From: GCA-1730015 sp964550655
Lineage (GTDB): Bacteria; Pseudomonadota; Gammaproteobacteria; Granulosicoccales; Granulosicoccaceae
Reading direction: 5' to 3'
DNA: 6,279 bases
Assembly: GCA_964550655.1 (NCBI GenBank)
Contig: CAZKAQ010000182.1
Coordinates: forward strand, 1 to 6,279
Of this stretch, positions 6,086 to 6,279 are shown one piece after another. Under the pieces are notes generated by a model. The model saw nothing but the letters and a program-made list of their open reading frames with translations, did no database searches and had not been told where the DNA came from. Made by a program: the position numbers and the translations under genes. Position 1 is the first letter of the stretch. The number at the start of each line of letters is the position of its first letter.

Positions 6086-6103
6086 CTTGCATTATTCATA
6101 AGG
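6083..6103 (-). repeat. Right copy of a 21-bp imperfect inverted repeat
   Basis: On the - strand this matches 7-27 at 19 of 21 positions. It overlaps the last three bases (the TAG stop) of sdhB and runs into the downstream flank. Overlap with a conserved coding end argues against it being a simple element terminus, but the match is longer than expected for unrelated sequence in a window this size. Confidence 0.45.
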
Positions 6104-6279
6104 CGACCAGCGAATTTGGCTTTTATGTATTTATTTAGTGTTTTTGCGGTGAATTTATGGTCATTCCTGAAATGACAGACTGTCTATTCGACGCCAGAGC
6201 CAATACCGCGTCACATCTCACCCGATCCCCCTCGGCGCGTGGCGGGCCACGCTTCTCAGGCGATAGGGCGACCTGTTTA
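6086..6279. other. Downstream flank of sdhB, no identified gene
   Basis: The first 94 bases are A/T-rich, and the last 99 are about 63% G+C by hand count. The final part contains a perfect 6-bp hairpin GCGTGG-CGGG-CCACGC at 6237-6252 without a T-run. One + frame opens at an ATG at 6157 (GGTGA 5-6 nt upstream) and runs 41 codons to the window edge, and a - frame is open across the same bases; neither peptide is recognisable. No sdhE-like gene follows sdhB here. Confidence 0.5.

Overview
The window carries a bacterial succinate dehydrogenase (complex II) operon on the + strand and, transcribed away from it, a three-gene - strand cluster. The organism is most likely a gammaproteobacterium, probably free-living and aerobic. 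The YgfZ, ThpR and DUF2007 neighbours fit that group, while the Sdh subunits and the SDHAF4-like factor are of the alphaproteobacterial/mitochondrial kind (260-residue SdhB with four Cys in the [2Fe-2S] loop, SdhC beginning with an RPxSPHLQIYKLP-like segment). This placement is an inference from protein style; no rRNA or tRNA is present.

Layout. Positions 1-220 are non-coding. The - strand cluster, in transcription order, is ygfZ (1121-2155, folate-binding Fe-S maintenance protein), a DUF2007 protein with a C-terminal zinc ribbon (787-1113) and thpR (221-733, RNA 2',3'-cyclic phosphodiesterase). A divergent intergenic region (2156-2457) holds the likely promoters and a possible operator. On the + strand follow sdhAF4 (2458-2664, DUF1674/SDHAF4 family), sdhC (2730-3116), sdhD (3135-3479), sdhA (3482-5260, TTG start) and sdhB (5303-6085). 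The last 194 bases hold no gene I can identify, and their base composition changes sharply.

How it works together. SdhA (FAD) oxidises succinate, SdhB passes electrons through three Fe-S clusters, and SdhC and SdhD form the haem b/quinone-binding membrane anchor. The first gene of the operon encodes a predicted chaperone for flavinated SdhA. The divergent ygfZ encodes a protein known in E. coli to support Fe-S enzymes, including succinate dehydrogenase. The locus therefore pairs the enzyme with two maturation functions, while SdhE (the FAD-insertion factor) is not in this window.

This is largely a core metabolic region and I see no defence system, CRISPR array, intact insertion sequence or phage gene. 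The points most worth a second look are the divergent ygfZ/sdhAF4 arrangement, a 19/21 inverted repeat near the two ends of the window, a 10-bp hairpin between sdhAF4 and sdhC, and the non-ATG start of sdhA.
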